The notes under the pieces: model-generated
What the model was told of the DNA's origin: nothing
What the model saw: the letters and a program-made list of their open reading frames with translations, nothing else
The model's database searches: none
Source of the DNA: Mesorhizobium sp. WSM3626
GTDB taxonomy: Bacteria; Pseudomonadota; Alphaproteobacteria; Rhizobiales; Rhizobiaceae
Reading direction: 5' to 3'
DNA length: 63,511 bases
Assembly (NCBI RefSeq): GCF_000513935.1
Contig: NZ_AZUY01000036.1
Location: 1 to 63,511, forward strand
Translations under genes and position numbers: made by a program
Part shown: positions 8,412 to 16,333 of the stretch, one piece after another
Position numbering within the stretch: the first letter of the stretch is position 1
How the letters are laid out: each line of letters starts with the position of its first letter

Positions 8412-8742
8412 GGACTGGTCCGTGAATGAGAATGGCCACGCCAGAATCGGCGGGGCGCAGGCTTGCTTGCCCCGGCTTCATAGCGATTTCATGACCGAAT
8501 GGAAACCCGGCCATCCCACCACATCAGCCCCTTCCTTCCCGGAATCCCGCGCTTCGGATCAGTCCGCGCCGACAATGGAACGCACCGAACCTCTTCGGAT
8601 TTGCCCACCAATTCTTTGCGCGCGTCAATCGCGAACATGCCGCAAAGGCTCTATCGACCTTGGCTGTCCGTTTCAAAAGCAAAGCCTGCCGCACTATTGT
8701 GCAGTGCAGCACGAGAATGCCCGTTTCAAGGCAAAATTCTTC
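8412..8742. other. Non-coding stretch upstream of proS
   Basis: About 330 bases with no convincing gene; open frames crossing it lack ribosome sites and family resemblance. It should contain the proS promoter on the minus strand, but I cannot point to a clear one. Confidence 0.4.
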
Positions 8743-8770
8743 GTGACATTTTCATTTCCGTTAGGCTAAT
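8743..8770 (+). promoter_or_regulatory. Sigma70-type promoter of the sRNA
   Basis: GTGACA (8743-8748) and GCTAAT (8765-8770) are separated by 16 bases, predicting transcription from about 8777-8779. No protein gene follows on this strand, only the terminator-ended sRNA. Confidence 0.55.
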
Positions 8771-8777
8771 GTGCCCC

Positions 8778-8926
8778 GATAACCGAGAGGGCGGAAACAA
8801 ATCTGCCTTCCTACGCGGTCAAAGTCTTGGGAGGATGCGATCTAGGCGCGGTTATTCGCTGCCGCCGGACACCGGAAACAGATCGGACGCGTTTAATTGC
8901 AAGGCCTTGTGCCTTGCATTTTTTTT
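8778..8926 (+). ncRNA. Trans-encoded small RNA, probable alpha-r9 (Smr9C) family
   Basis: A promoter at 8743-8770 and an intrinsic terminator at 8899-8926 frame a free-standing transcript of about 149 bases with no credible ORF. From memory, the alpha-r9 family of Rhizobiales (founder Smr9C of Sinorhizobium meliloti) is about this size and sits beside proS, the position seen here. The family assignment therefore rests on synteny, size and terminator rather than an alignment. Its targets are unknown. Confidence 0.65.
8899..8926 (+). terminator. Intrinsic terminator of the sRNA
   Basis: GCAAGGC, a 5-base loop CTTGT, GCCTTGC, one A and then eight T residues: a textbook Rho-independent terminator on the plus strand. 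Confidence 0.9.
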
Positions 8927-9088
8927 GTGCAATCATCTGGTTAGCGCCGCGAATTGCCAGGCTACATGACCTTGCGTCAGCAGCCCATGGCCGGCAGGCG
9001 GGGCGGCATCTCAATACCATCCGCAGCGCTCCGATCTCGTTGGAGCACCCTTGGGGAGCACCCTTGGGGAGCAGCCTTGCCGGGCTCT

Positions 9089-9373
9089 CTATTTCGCTGG
9101 GGTCTGGCCGAAATCCGGCACGATGTGCGGAATGTCGTTGAGGCTATATCCCAGCCCGTGCGTCAAACCGTAGAAAGTGCCCATCAGGATCGCCGTCGCG
9201 ACGGTGGTGCGGATCACGGCACGCAACATATGCGGCCCGCGCGGCGCGCTCGCAACCGTGCCCAGCGTCACGTCATGATCGTCATCCTGCGTCTTGACGC
9301 TGAACGGCAGAACGGCAAACAGCACCACCCACCAGGTCGCGAAAAACAGGGCGGTGAACGAGACCCAGCTCAT
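9089..9373 (-). CDS. DUF1467 family membrane protein
   Basis: A 94-residue protein starting MSWVSFTALFFATWWVV at ATG 9373, which overlaps the mce stop as ATGA. It has two membrane helices (about 5-25 and 53-75) flanking a polar loop with the segment RGPHMLRA. The DUF1467 family is found in Rhizobiales and relatives; its function is not known. A longer open frame runs upstream but reads through mce in another frame, so I use the coupled start. It is the last gene of the nuo-birA-rnj-mce run before the sRNA region. Confidence 0.85.
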   Translation of the reverse strand: MSWVSFTALFFATWWVVLFAVLPFSVKTQDDDHDVTLGTVASAPRGPHMLRAVIRTTVATAILMGTFYGLTHGLGYSLNDIPHIVPDFGQTPAK

Positions 9374-9774
9374 GATTGCTCCAATTCGATCAGCGTACCG
9401 AAGAAATCCTTCGGATGCAGGAACAACACCGGCTTGCCATGCGCACCTGACTTGGGATTGCCGTCGCCAAGCACGCGGGCGCCGGCAGCCTTGAGTTGGT
9501 CGCGCGCGGCCAGGATATCGTCGACCTCGTAGCAGAGATGATGCATGCCGCCTGATGGGTTCTTCGCCAGGAATGCCGCGATCGGCGAGTTCTCGCCGAG
9601 CGGCTCCAGCAATTCGATCTTGGTGTTGCCGACATTGACGAACACCACGGTGACGCCATGCTCCGGCAAAGCCTGCGGCTCGGTCACTTCGGCGCCGAGT
9701 GTGTTGCGGTAAGCGGCAATGGCGGCCGTCAAATCCGGCACCGCAAGCGCGACATGGTTCAGCCGTCCGAGCAT
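9370..9774 (-). CDS. mce: Methylmalonyl-CoA epimerase
   Basis: Interconverts (S)- and (R)-methylmalonyl-CoA so that the B12-dependent mutase can send propionyl-CoA to succinyl-CoA. The 134-residue protein is a double beta-alpha-beta (glyoxalase/VOC) fold: LNHVALAVPDL with the first metal His, MHHLCYEVDDI with the second, and the final Glu in LIELEQS. I start at ATG 9774 (MLGRLNHVA), which matches family N-termini; an in-frame ATG at 9813 would add 13 residues without a visible ribosome site. It overlaps the DUF1467 gene by 4 bases. Confidence 0.92.
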   Translation of the reverse strand: MLGRLNHVALAVPDLTAAIAAYRNTLGAEVTEPQALPEHGVTVVFVNVGNTKIELLEPLGENSPIAAFLAKNPSGGMHHLCYEVDDILAARDQLKAAGARVLGDGNPKSGAHGKPVLFLHPKDFFGTLIELEQS

Positions 9775-9900
9775 GGCAAGCTTTTTTTCTCCCAGGTCCA
9801 AGGTTGGCGTCATACGTCAAATCAACCGAGACCGACAGCCTTTCAGGAAGCGCGCACTGTCGCACCTGTTGCAAACGACATCAGCGAAGTACAAACGGCA

Positions 9901-10764
9901 ATGTCCGGAATCAGCCCTGCCCGCGCCCGCGTGTTTACCTTCGATCTCGGATCGTTCAAAGTTGCCGCTTTGCTCGACGCCGTCGATATCAGAGACAAGC
10001 TTGCATCGGCCTTCGCGGCCGGACAGCCGCCGGCGGCCGTGCACGAACTCGCGGTCTCGAACTTCATCGACCAGGATCGCTACGAGCATTGCTTCATCCC
10101 GACGCTGATCGACACCGGTTCCGAAAAGATCCTGTTCGACACTGGCTGCGGAGATGAAGACAGTTCACTGCTGGACTGTCTGCAAGCCCTTGGGCTCGGC
10201 TCCGATGACATCGATGTGGTGGTCATCACGCACGGGCATCCGGACCACATTGGCGGGCTTGTCCGGAACGGCGAACCGGTTTTCAGCCGGGCGCGCTATG
10301 TATTCGGCGCGACGGAATTCGCCTTCTGGACCGAAGGAAATGCGGTGCGCCCGGCCAGGTTGGCCAATCGTGATCTCTTCAGGCGGATTTGCACCGGACT
10401 GGCCGATCGCGCGACATTCATAGCGCCTGGAGACGAAGTGGTGCCGGGCATCACTGCCATCGATGCAGCCGGTCACTCACCCGGGCTTTTGGCCTTCCTT
10501 GTCGAAAGCGACGGGCAGCAATTGCTGATCTGGTCGGACGCTTTCCTGCACTATGTCGTATCCATTCAGCGTCCGGAGTGGCATGCCGATTTCGACGACG
10601 ACAAGGAAAGGGCAATCGAGACCCGCAAGCGGCTGCTGAGGATGGCTTCAGAGCGGCGGCTGCTCGTTGCAGGTCATCACATGCCGTTTCCGGGCCTGGG
10701 CTATGTCGGGCAGACAGGCGGGTCCTTTCGCTGGATTCCGGTCAGCTATCAGTTGAACGTCTGA
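9901..10764 (+). CDS. MBL-fold metallo-hydrolase
   Basis: The 287-residue metallo-beta-lactamase-fold hydrolase has the zinc motif THGHPDHIGG near residues 103-112, a later metal His in AAGHSPG, Asp in WSDAFLH and His in VAGHHMPFPG. It falls in the broad lactonase/glyoxalase-II-like superfamily, so quorum-signal lactonase or other ester hydrolysis is possible but not shown. The start at 9901 (MSGISPARARVFTFDLG) is where family similarity begins; the open frame extends upstream over antisense mce. Convergent with rnj. Confidence 0.85.
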   Translation: MSGISPARARVFTFDLGSFKVAALLDAVDIRDKLASAFAAGQPPAAVHELAVSNFIDQDRYEHCFIPTLIDTGSEKILFDTGCGDEDSSLLDCLQALGLGSDDIDVVVITHGHPDHIGGLVRNGEPVFSRARYVFGATEFAFWTEGNAVRPARLANRDLFRRICTGLADRATFIAPGDEVVPGITAIDAAGHSPGLLAFLVESDGQQLLIWSDAFLHYVVSIQRPEWHADFDDDKERAIETRKRLLRMASERRLLVAGHHMPFPGLGYVGQTGGSFRWIPVSYQLNV

Positions 10765-10780
10765 CCAGACCCTGCCCCTC

Positions 10781-12451
10781 TCAACGGGTTACGAAAACAG
10801 TCACCAGCGGTTTCTTGCCCCAGGCTTCGTTGGCCGCGCCGCGCACCGCGCGCCGCACCGCCTCCTGCACGAGATCGAGATCCTTGCGGCGCTGACGGGG
10901 GATCGAATCGACCGCGCCGACGGCCGCATCGATCATCAGATCCTCGAGCGTCTCGCCACGGGCATCGGCCTCGGCGACGCCGATTGCGACCAGATCGGGA
11001 TCGCCGGCCAGTTCATACTTATCGTCGAGAACGACATTGACCGCGACATGACCGGCAAAGGACAATTTGCGCCGGTCGCGAATACCCATCGCCTGGTCGG
11101 TGCCGATCAGATTGCCGTCCTTGTAGACGCGGCCGAACGGCACCTGGTCGATGATGGTGGCGGGACCTGGCGCGAGCCGCAGCATGTCGCCATCGCGCAC
11201 CTGCGCCACCTGGCCGATGCCCGACATCGACATCAGCGAACCCTGCGCCACCAGATGCGCGGCCTCGCCATGCACGGGAACGCCGATCTGCGGACGCACC
11301 CATTCATACATCTTGCGCAGTTCGCTGCGCCGGGGATGGCCGGAGACATGCACCAGCGCATCGCCGTCCTCGATGATCTTGATGCCGAGATCGATCAGGC
11401 GGTTCTTGATTTCGAGGATCGCCTTCTCGTTGCCGGGAATGGTGCGCGAAGAAAACACCACCGTGTCGCCCGCCGTCAGCGACACCGATTTCATCTCATC
11501 GCGCGACAGTTTCGCCAGCGCCGCCAGCGGCTCGCCCTGGCTGCCGGTGCAGATGATGACAAGGTTCTCGCGCGGGATGAAACCGAAATCCTCCTCGGCG
11601 ATGAACTCCGGCAGACCGTCCATATAGCCAAGCTCGTCAGCGACATCGATGACGCGCTTCAGCGAGCGGCCGAGCACCAGGCACTGGCGGCCGGCATCGC
11701 GCGCCGCCCGGGCGATCGAGACGATACGTCCGACATTGGAGGAAAAGGTGGTGACGGCGACGCGGCCCTTGGCGGCCTGGATGACGCCTTTCAGGCCCTC
11801 GCCCACGGCCACTTCCGAGGGTGAATCGCCTTCGCGCAGCGCGTTGGTCGAATCGCAGATCAGCGCCAGCACGCCCTTGTCGCCATAGGCGCGGAAACGC
11901 GCCTCATCGGTCTTGGGTCCGATCGTCGGTTCCGGATCGATCTTCCAGTCGCCGGTATGGATGACGGTGCCGGCCGGCGAGGTGATCGCCAGCGACATCG
12001 GCTCGGGAATGGAATGCGCCACCGGAATGGCTTCGATTTCGAAGGGACCGACGGTGAACTTTTCGCCGGCCCGGTAGATCGACAGCGGGATCTTCGGTGC
12101 GCCCTGCTCGCCCTGCCGCTTGGCTTCCAGCAGCCCGGCGCTGAATGGCGTCATCCAGACCGGCGCCTTCAGCTTCGGCCAGGTGTCGAGCAGCGCACCG
12201 TAATGGTCCTCATGCGCGTGGGTGATGATGATGCCGCGCAAATTGGCGAGGTTCTCCTCGATAAAGCGCGTGTCGGGCAGGATCAGGTCGACGCCCGGAT
12301 GGGCCGCATCGGGAAAAGTGACGCCGACGTCGATGACGATCCACTCGCGCGCGCTCGGCGGGCCGTAGCCGTAGAGGGCGAAGTTCATGCCGATCTCGCC
12401 GACGCCGCCAAGCGGCACGAAGACGAGTTCGGCGTTGTCCGCTTTCGCCAT
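10781..12451 (-). CDS. rnj: Ribonuclease J
   Basis: This 556-residue metallo-beta-lactamase/beta-CASP ribonuclease matures and degrades RNA through 5'-3' exonuclease and endonuclease activity. The metal site HAHEDH (78-83), the HTGDWKID segment, the beta-CASP His motif in HVSGHPRRSEL and a C-terminal domain are all present. In alphaproteobacteria it is needed for 16S/23S rRNA end maturation (family knowledge). It follows birA by 94 bases, which hold a rhizobial palindromic repeat that would become part of its leader. Confidence 0.95.
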   Translation of the reverse strand: MAKADNAELVFVPLGGVGEIGMNFALYGYGPPSAREWIVIDVGVTFPDAAHPGVDLILPDTRFIEENLANLRGIIITHAHEDHYGALLDTWPKLKAPVWMTPFSAGLLEAKRQGEQGAPKIPLSIYRAGEKFTVGPFEIEAIPVAHSIPEPMSLAITSPAGTVIHTGDWKIDPEPTIGPKTDEARFRAYGDKGVLALICDSTNALREGDSPSEVAVGEGLKGVIQAAKGRVAVTTFSSNVGRIVSIARAARDAGRQCLVLGRSLKRVIDVADELGYMDGLPEFIAEEDFGFIPRENLVIICTGSQGEPLAALAKLSRDEMKSVSLTAGDTVVFSSRTIPGNEKAILEIKNRLIDLGIKIIEDGDALVHVSGHPRRSELRKMYEWVRPQIGVPVHGEAAHLVAQGSLMSMSGIGQVAQVRDGDMLRLAPGPATIIDQVPFGRVYKDGNLIGTDQAMGIRDRRKLSFAGHVAVNVVLDDKYELAGDPDLVAIGVAEADARGETLEDLMIDAAVGAVDSIPRQRRKDLDLVQEAVRRAVRGAANEAWGKKPLVTVFVTR

Positions 12452-12488
12452 GATTTTTCCCTTCCTGGCCCTCAGGCCAAGCCGTTAA

Positions 12489-12534
12489 AGCAATTCCAGC
12501 AAAAGTGTCTAACCGTTTTCAGCCCGGAATTGCT
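12489..12534. repeat. Rhizobial intergenic palindrome between birA and rnj
   Basis: AGCAATTCC is mirrored 28 bases later by GGAATTGCT, with an inner CAAAAGTG...CGTTTTC pair. This AATTCC-type hairpin resembles short palindromes I recall as very common in intergenic spaces of Rhizobiales chromosomes. In the rnj transcript it would form a leader hairpin. Copy number elsewhere cannot be seen here. Confidence 0.65.
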
Positions 12535-12545
12535 CAAAAACAAAA

Positions 12546-13367
12546 CTATACCCGCGCGGACGCGACCGCGCCGAAATGCACATCTCCGGCGGCGATCGTC
12601 AGAACAGACCCTTCATCGTCGCGGATCACGAAACGGCAGTCCTCGTCAATGGTCTCGAAGACGCCGCGCACCACATTACCGTCAATTCTGACAGCAACCT
12701 CGCCGCCAAGGCCAGCTGCGCGGGCAAGCCAACGCTCCCGGATGGCGGCAAGGCCACGCCCTTCGTCCCAAAGGCGGGCATTCTCGCTCCAGGCATCCGA
12801 CAGCGCCAGAAACAGCGTTTCGGCATCGCAAGCCGCGCCCAACGCATGAAGCGATGTCGCGGGATACGGCAAATCCTGCGGGTGTGCCACCACGTTGACG
12901 CCGATGCCCACCGCCACCGCGAAACGGCCACCATCAAGCATCGCCGATTCCAAGAGGATACCGGCGAGTTTGGCCCCGGAGGCGAGCACGTCGTTCGGCC
13001 ATTTCAGCTCGAAGCGGTTCTGTCCCTGGCTCGCACCGTCGAGGCCTATCGCGATGCGGCTCTTCGACACCACCGCGTCGAGCGCGTCGGCCAGCGCCAG
13101 CCCGGCGACAAAGCCGAGCGTCGCGGCAAGGCGAAGCTCGCCGGCGGTGATGACAAGCAGCGTCGCCGCCAGATTGCCTTCCGGCGTTGCCCAGGCACGG
13201 CCACGCCGGCCGCGGCCGCTTTCCTGCTTTTTGGAAACGACCCAGAGCTTGCCCGGGTCGCCCGCCCGGGCATGGTCCAGCGCCAGCGCGTTGGTGGAGC
13301 CGACACTGTCATGCGCTTCGAGCCGGAACCCTTCCGACGCCGAGGTTGGAGCCAGCCGAAATGCCAT
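12546..13367 (-). CDS. birA: Biotin--[acetyl-CoA-carboxylase] ligase
   Basis: Activates biotin to biotinyl-AMP and attaches it to biotin-dependent carboxylases. Motifs include GSTNALALDHA, SKKQESGRGRRGRAW (the biotinyl-AMP loop, with GRGRRGR) and LKWPNDVL. There is no N-terminal helix-turn-helix, so this is the monofunctional type without repressor activity. The start could be ATG 13367, just after the nuoN stop (13372-13374) and used here, or ATG 13403 inside nuoN, adding 12 residues. Confidence 0.92.
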   Translation of the reverse strand: MAFRLAPTSASEGFRLEAHDSVGSTNALALDHARAGDPGKLWVVSKKQESGRGRRGRAWATPEGNLAATLLVITAGELRLAATLGFVAGLALADALDAVVSKSRIAIGLDGASQGQNRFELKWPNDVLASGAKLAGILLESAMLDGGRFAVAVGIGVNVVAHPQDLPYPATSLHALGAACDAETLFLALSDAWSENARLWDEGRGLAAIRERWLARAAGLGGEVAVRIDGNVVRGVFETIDEDCRFVIRDDEGSVLTIAAGDVHFGAVASARV

Positions 13368-13371
13368 CCCG

Positions 13372-14808
13372 TCAGAAAAATGTCTTGGCGGCGGCTTCGG
13401 CATAGGTGCCGATCGGCCCGCCGATCAGCACATAGAACAGCACGAACGCGCCACTGACGCCGAGCACGACACGCAATTCGCTGGCCATCGGCACGAAGCC
13501 GCCGACCGGCTCATCGAACCACATGATCTTGATTATGCGCAGATAATAGTAGGCGCCCACCACCGAGGCCAGTACGCCGATGACCGCCAGCGCATAGAGA
13601 TTGGCGTTGATGGCGGCGAGGAAGACGTACCATTTTCCCCAGAAGCCGGCGAGCGGCGGAATGCCGGCCAGCGAGAACATCAGGATGGTCAGGATCGTCG
13701 CCATCACCGGGTTGGTCGACGACAGGCCGGCGAGATCGCTGATCTGCTCGACATTGCCTTCCTTGCGCCGCATCGCGAGGATGAAGGCGAAGGTGCCGAG
13801 CGTCATCACCAGGTAAATCAGCATATAGATGGCGACGCCGCGCACACCGGCCTGGCTGTTGGCGGCAAGGCCGACCAGCGCGTAGCCCATATGGCCGATC
13901 GAGGAATAGGCCATCAGCCGCTTGATGTTGGTCTGGCCGATGGCGGCGAAAGCGCCAAGCGCCATCGAGGCGATCGAGATGAAGACGATGATCTGCTGCC
14001 AGTCGGAAGCGATCGGCTTGAACGCGCCCATGGTGACGCGCACGATCAGCGCCATAGCCGCCATTTTCGGCGCTGCCGCCAGGAAGGCCGTCACCGGCGT
14101 CGGCGCACCTTCATAGACGTCTGGCGTCCACATGTGGAACGGCACCGCCGAGATCTTGAAGGCAAGCCCGGCCAGCACGAAGACGAGGCCGACGACGAGG
14201 CCAAGCTGGCGCTCGCCGCCGCCAAGTGCGGTGGCGATCTCCTGGAAACCGGTGTTGCCGGTGTAACCATAGACCAGGCTGATACCGTAGAGCAGCATGC
14301 CCGAGGACAGCGCGCCGAGGACGAAATATTTCAGGCCGGCCTCGGTCGAACGCAGATTGTCGCGATTGATCGCCGCCAGCACGTAGATCGCCAGCGACTG
14401 CAGTTCGAGGCCGAGATAGAGCCCGATCATGCCGTTGGCCGAGATCATCAGCATCATGCCGAGCGTGCAAAGCAGGATCAGCACCGGATATTCGAATTTG
14501 TCGAAACGCTCCGCCTTGGCAAAGCGCATCGACATGATGAGCGTCACCGCCGAGCCGACCAGCGCCAGCACCTTCATGAAGCGGGCGAAGGAATCCTGGA
14601 TGAAGGCGTTGCCATAGGCGGTGCCCTGCCCGGCGTGGAAGATCAGCCAGGCGCCTGCGATCACCAGCACGGCGACGGCAAGGCCGGTCACCGTATTGGC
14701 GGTGTTGGAACGCGAATAGGCCCCGACCATCAGCAGCGCGAGCGCGCCGATGGCAAGGATCAGCTCGGGCGTCGAGAGCGACAGGCTGGAGAGAAGGTCC
14801 GGCGTCAT
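13372..14808 (-). CDS. nuoN: NADH-quinone oxidoreductase subunit N
   Basis: A proton-pumping antiporter-like subunit of the complex I membrane arm, 478 residues, about 14 helices. It shows the Mrp-type core around KISAVPFHMWTPDVYEGAPT and SSIGHMGYALVGLAA with the expected charged residues. I start at ATG 14808 (MTPDLLSSLSL), 19 bases after nuoM ends; an upstream ATG at 14874 lies inside nuoM and would add an arginine-rich tail unlike the family. Last nuo gene before birA. Confidence 0.96.
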   Translation of the reverse strand: MTPDLLSSLSLSTPELILAIGALALLMVGAYSRSNTANTVTGLAVAVLVIAGAWLIFHAGQGTAYGNAFIQDSFARFMKVLALVGSAVTLIMSMRFAKAERFDKFEYPVLILLCTLGMMLMISANGMIGLYLGLELQSLAIYVLAAINRDNLRSTEAGLKYFVLGALSSGMLLYGISLVYGYTGNTGFQEIATALGGGERQLGLVVGLVFVLAGLAFKISAVPFHMWTPDVYEGAPTPVTAFLAAAPKMAAMALIVRVTMGAFKPIASDWQQIIVFISIASMALGAFAAIGQTNIKRLMAYSSIGHMGYALVGLAANSQAGVRGVAIYMLIYLVMTLGTFAFILAMRRKEGNVEQISDLAGLSSTNPVMATILTILMFSLAGIPPLAGFWGKWYVFLAAINANLYALAVIGVLASVVGAYYYLRIIKIMWFDEPVGGFVPMASELRVVLGVSGAFVLFYVLIGGPIGTYAEAAAKTFF

Positions 14809-14827
14809 GGTTCGCAAAACCCCTGGG

Positions 14828-16333
14828 TCAGTTCGCCGCCGCGGTCTGCGCGGCGCCGATGGATGCGGTGACATTGGTGACGAGCGACTTGACCGACTGG
14901 GCCGTCGCGTCGAAGACGGGTGCGGGATAGACGCCGAAGAAGATGACCAGCACGACCAGCGGATAGATGATCGCCTTCTCGCGGGTCGACAGATCGAGCA
15001 GTCCCTTCAGGCTGTCCTTGGTCAGTGCGCCGAAGATCACCCGACGATAGAGCCAAAGCGCGTAGGCGGCCGACAGGATGACGCCGGTGGCGGCGAAGAA
15101 CGCCACCCAGGTGTTGACGCGGAACACGCCGAGCATGGTCAGGAACTCGCCGACGAAGCCTGACGTGCCAGGCAGGCCGACATTGGCCATGGTGAAGATC
15201 ATGAACACTGTGGCGTATTTCGGCATGTTGTTGACGAGGCCGCCATAGGCGGCGATCTCGCGGGTATGCATGCGGTCATAGATGACGCCGACGCAAAGGA
15301 ACAGCGCGCCCGAGACCAGGCCGTGGCTGAGCATCTGGAAGATCGCGCCCTGCACGCCTTCCTGGTTCATGGCGAAGATGCCCATGGTGACGAAGCCCAT
15401 ATGGGCGACCGAGGAATAGGCGATCAGCTTCTTCATGTCCTCCTGCATCAGCGCCACCAGCGAGGTGTAGATGATGGCGACGACCGACAGTGTGAACACC
15501 AGCGGCGCGAACATCTCGGACGCCAGCGGGAACATCGGCAGGGAGAAGCGCAGGAAGCCGTACCCGCCCATTTTCAAGAGGATGGCGGCCAGGATGACCG
15601 AGCCTGCCGTCGGCGCCTCGACGTGTGCGTCGGGCAGCCAGGTATGTACCGGCCACATCGGCATCTTCACCGCGAACGAGGCGAAGAAGGCAAGCCACAA
15701 CCAGGTCTGCATGTTGGCCGGGAAGTTGTGCGTCAAAAGCGTCGGGATGTCGGTGGTGCCGGACTGGAAGAACATCGCCATGATGGCGAGCAGCATCAGC
15801 ACCGAGCCGGCCAGCGTGTAGAGGAAGAATTTGAACGAGGCGTAGACGCGCCGCTTGCCGCCCCACACGCCGATGATGATGAACATCGGGATCAGGCCGG
15901 CTTCGAAGAAGACGTAGAACAGCACGATGTCCAACGCGCAGAACACGCCGATCATCAGCGTTTCCAGAAGCAGGAAGGCGATCATGTAGGCCTTGACGCG
16001 CTTCTCGATCGCTTCCCACGACGCCAGGATGCAAAGCGGCATCAGGAAGGTCGTCAGGATGACGAACAGCATGGAAATGCCGTCGACGCCTATATGGTAG
16101 GAAATGCCGGAGTCCAGCCAGGCGACCTTTTCGACGAACTGGAAGCCGGCCTGCGAATTGTCGAAGCCGGTCCAGATCAACAGCGACACCAGGAAGGTGA
16201 ATGCCGTGGTTATCAACGCAATGGCGCGGATGTTGCGTCGCGCGTTTTCGCTGTCATCGTTGATGAACAGGATCAGCAGCACACCAACCAGCGGCAGGAA
16301 GGTGACCAGCGAGAGGATTGGCCAGGCGGTCAT
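14828..16333 (-). CDS. nuoM: NADH-quinone oxidoreductase subunit M
   Basis: Antiporter-like membrane subunit, 501 residues. Characteristic stretches are FEAGLIPMFIIIGVWGG (with the conserved Glu of helix 5), KMPMWPVHTWLPDAHVEAPT and SSVAHMGFVTMGIFA. It pumps protons in the distal membrane arm together with NuoL and NuoN. Its ATG overlaps the nuoL stop as ATGA, indicating translational coupling. Confidence 0.97.
   Translation of the reverse strand: MTAWPILSLVTFLPLVGVLLILFINDDSENARRNIRAIALITTAFTFLVSLLIWTGFDNSQAGFQFVEKVAWLDSGISYHIGVDGISMLFVILTTFLMPLCILASWEAIEKRVKAYMIAFLLLETLMIGVFCALDIVLFYVFFEAGLIPMFIIIGVWGGKRRVYASFKFFLYTLAGSVLMLLAIMAMFFQSGTTDIPTLLTHNFPANMQTWLWLAFFASFAVKMPMWPVHTWLPDAHVEAPTAGSVILAAILLKMGGYGFLRFSLPMFPLASEMFAPLVFTLSVVAIIYTSLVALMQEDMKKLIAYSSVAHMGFVTMGIFAMNQEGVQGAIFQMLSHGLVSGALFLCVGVIYDRMHTREIAAYGGLVNNMPKYATVFMIFTMANVGLPGTSGFVGEFLTMLGVFRVNTWVAFFAATGVILSAAYALWLYRRVIFGALTKDSLKGLLDLSTREKAIIYPLVVLVIFFGVYPAPVFDATAQSVKSLVTNVTASIGAAQTAAAN

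Noticed and set aside
8778..8926. 6S RNA (ssrS)
   Set aside because: The length fits, but the 5' and 3' ends do not pair into the long closing stem of 6S RNA and the location matches alpha-r9 better.
8499..8969. 156-codon plus-strand ORF over the sRNA
   Set aside because: It crosses the sRNA promoter and terminator, has no ribosome site and no family resemblance.
12895..14871. 658-codon plus-strand open frame
   Set aside because: It is antisense to nuoN and birA; composition is rich in H, R, D and Q as expected from the shadow of a GC-rich gene, and no family is recognisable.
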